The translations under genes were made by a program, and so were the position numbers. Positions 62,261 to 64,000 of a stretch of DNA of 64,000 bases are shown here, in pieces; positions within the stretch are counted from its first letter, which is position 1, and each line of letters starts with the position of its first letter. A model generated the notes under the pieces. That model was not told the DNA's origin, ran no database searches, and worked only from the letters and a program-made list of their open reading frames with translations. Source of the stretch: Vibrio sinaloensis. Lineage in GTDB: Bacteria > Pseudomonadota > Gammaproteobacteria > Enterobacterales > Vibrionaceae. Location: NCBI RefSeq assembly GCF_023195835.1, contig NZ_CP096199.1:1674001-1738000 (forward strand), in the 5' to 3' direction.

Positions 62261-64000
62261 ATGACTACTCACAACGGATTTTTACTCACTCGTCAAGCAC
62301 GTGACGTTAATGGTCAAACGCAAATTGAACTCTGGCTAACCACAGACCAAGGTCCGACACAACTCGTCATTACTGGGGAGAAACCGGTATTTTTTGTTGC
62401 TCAACATCAACTCAATGACGCACAGCAGCTCGCAGCTGAGTTCCCTTTCGACATCCAATGGAAGCCGCTACCGCTCAAAACCTTTGACTTACAGCCATTA
62501 GCCGCTTGTTATTGCACCACCATTCAACACTCGCAACAGCTAAGTACGCGGCTCAAACAAAACGACGTTCAGGTTTATGAAGATGACATCCGCCTAGCCG
62601 ACCGTTTCTTAATGGAGCGATTTATCAAAGGCAGTCTCACCTTCACTGGTTCAGAGCAACCCAAAGCGAATTATCGGCGAGTGAACAGCGCTAAGTGCCG
62701 CCAAGGTGACTATACGCCACAGTTAAAAGTCGTCTCGCTCGATATCGAGTGTTCACAGAAAGGGGTGCTCTATTCAATTGGCCTTGATAGCCCAATGGAT
62801 AGCCGAGTGATAATGATAGGCCCAGCCCAGCAAGCAGAGACGCCGATACAGTGGGTCGACAACGAAAAAGCGTTGTTGGTTGCATTGCTCGATTGGTTTG
62901 AACGGTTTGACCCAGACGTCATTATCGGTTGGAACGTGATCGACTTTGATTTTCGCCTGCTGCATAAACGCGCTAAATTTAATCGTCTCAGACTGACGCT
63001 CGGTAGAGCCAAGCAAGCCTGTTTTTTTCGCACCTCCCAGACCACACAGCAAGCGTTTATTAGCATTCCGGGCCGTGTCGTCATGGACGGGATCGACACG
63101 CTCAAAACTGCGACTTACCATTTTCGCAGTTGGTCTCTTGAGTCTGTTTCTCAACAATTACTGGGTGAAGGTAAACAGATTCACAACGTCCATGACCGAA
63201 TGGACGAAATCAATCATATGTTCAAGCATGACAAGCCCGCTTTGGCCAAGTACAACCTTCAGGATTGTGTGCTCGTCAACAAGATTTTTGCCCACACTCA
63301 CCTACTCGAATTTGCCATTGAACGCTCAAGGTTAACCGGTGTTGAGCTCGATCGCGTCGGCGGCTCAGTCGCTGCATTTACCAACCTTTACCTGCCACAA
63401 CTTCATCGAGCCGGTTACATCGCCCCAAACTTGCAACCAGAAAACTGGATCGCCAGCCCAGGTGGCTATGTGATGGACTCGATCCCAAATTTGTACGACT
63501 CGGTATTAGTGCTCGATTTTAAGAGCCTGTACCCGTCGATTATTCGTAGCTTCCTTATTGATCCAATGGGCCTTATTGAAGGATTACAGCAGCAGATTGG
63601 GAAAGGTGACGATCAGGCTGTCGCGGGGTTTCGCGGCGGTCAATTTCATCGCAGCAAACACTTTTTACCGCAAATGATTGAAACCCTTTGGGCGGCGAGA
63701 GATGTGGCGAAAAAGAACAATGAACAGGCGTTTTCTCAAGCCATAAAAATCATCATGAACTCGTTTTATGGGGTGTTGGGCTCCTCGGGTTGTCGATTCT
63801 TTGATACCCGCCTTGCCTCAAGCATTACCATGCGTGGCCATGAGATCATGAAGCAAACCAAACTGCTGATTGAGCAGCAGGGTTATCAAGTTATCTATGG
63901 TGATACCGATTCGACCTTCGTGTCGCTTGGCAAAGCCCATTCGCAGCAACAAGCAGACAACATCGGCCAGCAACTGGTGGATTACATCAATCACTGGTGG
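62261..64000 (+). CDS. polB: DNA polymerase II (family B), 5' part
   Basis: An open frame from ATG 62261 to the right edge, 580 codons visible of about 790 expected. The 3'-5' exonuclease is present: Exo I SLDIECS, Exo II VIIGWNVIDFDFRLL. The polymerase motifs follow: A in LDFKSLYPSIIRS, B in IIMNSFYGVLGSSGCRF and C in YGDTDSTFV. Family B polymerase II helps restart stalled forks and bypass lesions. The ribosome-binding site is weak. Its C-terminus is outside the window. Confidence 0.96.
   Translation, partial: MTTHNGFLLTRQARDVNGQTQIELWLTTDQGPTQLVITGEKPVFFVAQHQLNDAQQLAAEFPFDIQWKPLPLKTFDLQPLAACYCTTIQHSQQLSTRLKQNDVQVYEDDIRLADRFLMERFIKGSLTFTGSEQPKANYRRVNSAKCRQGDYTPQLKVVSLDIECSQKGVLYSIGLDSPMDSRVIMIGPAQQAETPIQWVDNEKALLVALLDWFERFDPDVIIGWNVIDFDFRLLHKRAKFNRLRLTLGRAKQACFFRTSQTTQQAFISIPGRVVMDGIDTLKTATYHFRSWSLESVSQQLLGEGKQIHNVHDRMDEINHMFKHDKPALAKYNLQDCVLVNKIFAHTHLLEFAIERSRLTGVELDRVGGSVAAFTNLYLPQLHRAGYIAPNLQPENWIASPGGYVMDSIPNLYDSVLVLDFKSLYPSIIRSFLIDPMGLIEGLQQQIGKGDDQAVAGFRGGQFHRSKHFLPQMIETLWAARDVAKKNNEQAFSQAIKIIMNSFYGVLGSSGCRFFDTRLASSITMRGHEIMKQTKLLIEQQGYQVIYGDTDSTFVSLGKAHSQQQADNIGQQLVDYINHWW

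Overview
The window looks like a piece of chromosome 1 of a Vibrio (Gammaproteobacteria, Vibrionaceae). The run varA(uvrY)-uvrC-pgsA-tRNA(Cys,Gly,Leu,Gly) next to polB, a haemerythrin-type diguanylate cyclase and pheST, the hppD-hmgA-fahA-maiA operon, a tandem glycine riboswitch in front of an AGCS symporter, and a DUF3334 protein are all typical of that genus. I cannot fix the species. Most genes are ordinary chromosomal genes with clean start sites and hairpin terminators.

Layout. 0-10 kb: a cut-off regulator divergent from a PhyH-type dioxygenase, manA, ydiJ, a DUF3334 protein with chemotaxis-phosphatase features, an OmpA-type lipoprotein and a Sel1/J-domain membrane protein. 10-15.6 kb: tyrosine degradation through homogentisate (one operon of four overlapping or closely spaced genes) beside an M20-type peptidase. 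15.6-21.6 kb: a GGDEF-EAL protein, a small membrane/coiled-coil pair, yggL, the glycine riboswitch with its transporter, and a LysE exporter. 21.7-35 kb is the accessory stretch: an M32 carboxypeptidase whose 3' end is duplicated on the far side of a ParE/Phd-type toxin-antitoxin pair, surface and secreted proteins, and a 2.9 kb block (trimeric autotransporter plus LysR regulator) bracketed by a 101-bp copy of the 3' end of a neighbouring lysR gene. 35-41 kb: MATE pump, sensory diguanylate cyclase, HNH protein, chemoreceptor. 41-49 kb: a sucrose locus (scrK, scrB, scrR, scrA with two LacI regulators and their operators) that also holds an EAL-HDOD signalling protein. 49-64 kb: pheST, GNAT enzyme, two more diguanylate cyclases (one coupled to a periplasmic CxxCH protein), a PQQ-type sugar dehydrogenase, a tRNA operon, pgsA-uvrC-varA and the 5' part of polB.

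How parts work together. The sucrose genes form a complete path: ScrA imports and phosphorylates sucrose, ScrB splits sucrose-6-phosphate, ScrK phosphorylates the released fructose, and ScrR-type operators lie before scrA, scrB and scrR. The hpp operon takes 4-hydroxyphenylpyruvate to fumarate and acetoacetate. Five genes for c-di-GMP synthesis or breakdown plus one degenerate EAL-HDOD protein make the region rich in second-messenger signalling.

The observations I think deserve most attention are (1) the DUF3334 protein, which carries both a CheC/CheX-like catalytic signature and a CheZ-like C-terminal CheY-binding tail, and (2) two unrelated accessory cargos about 11 kb apart that share one architecture: insertion at the 3' end of a chromosomal gene, which stays intact while a displaced copy of its 3' end is left on the far side, with no recombinase visible.
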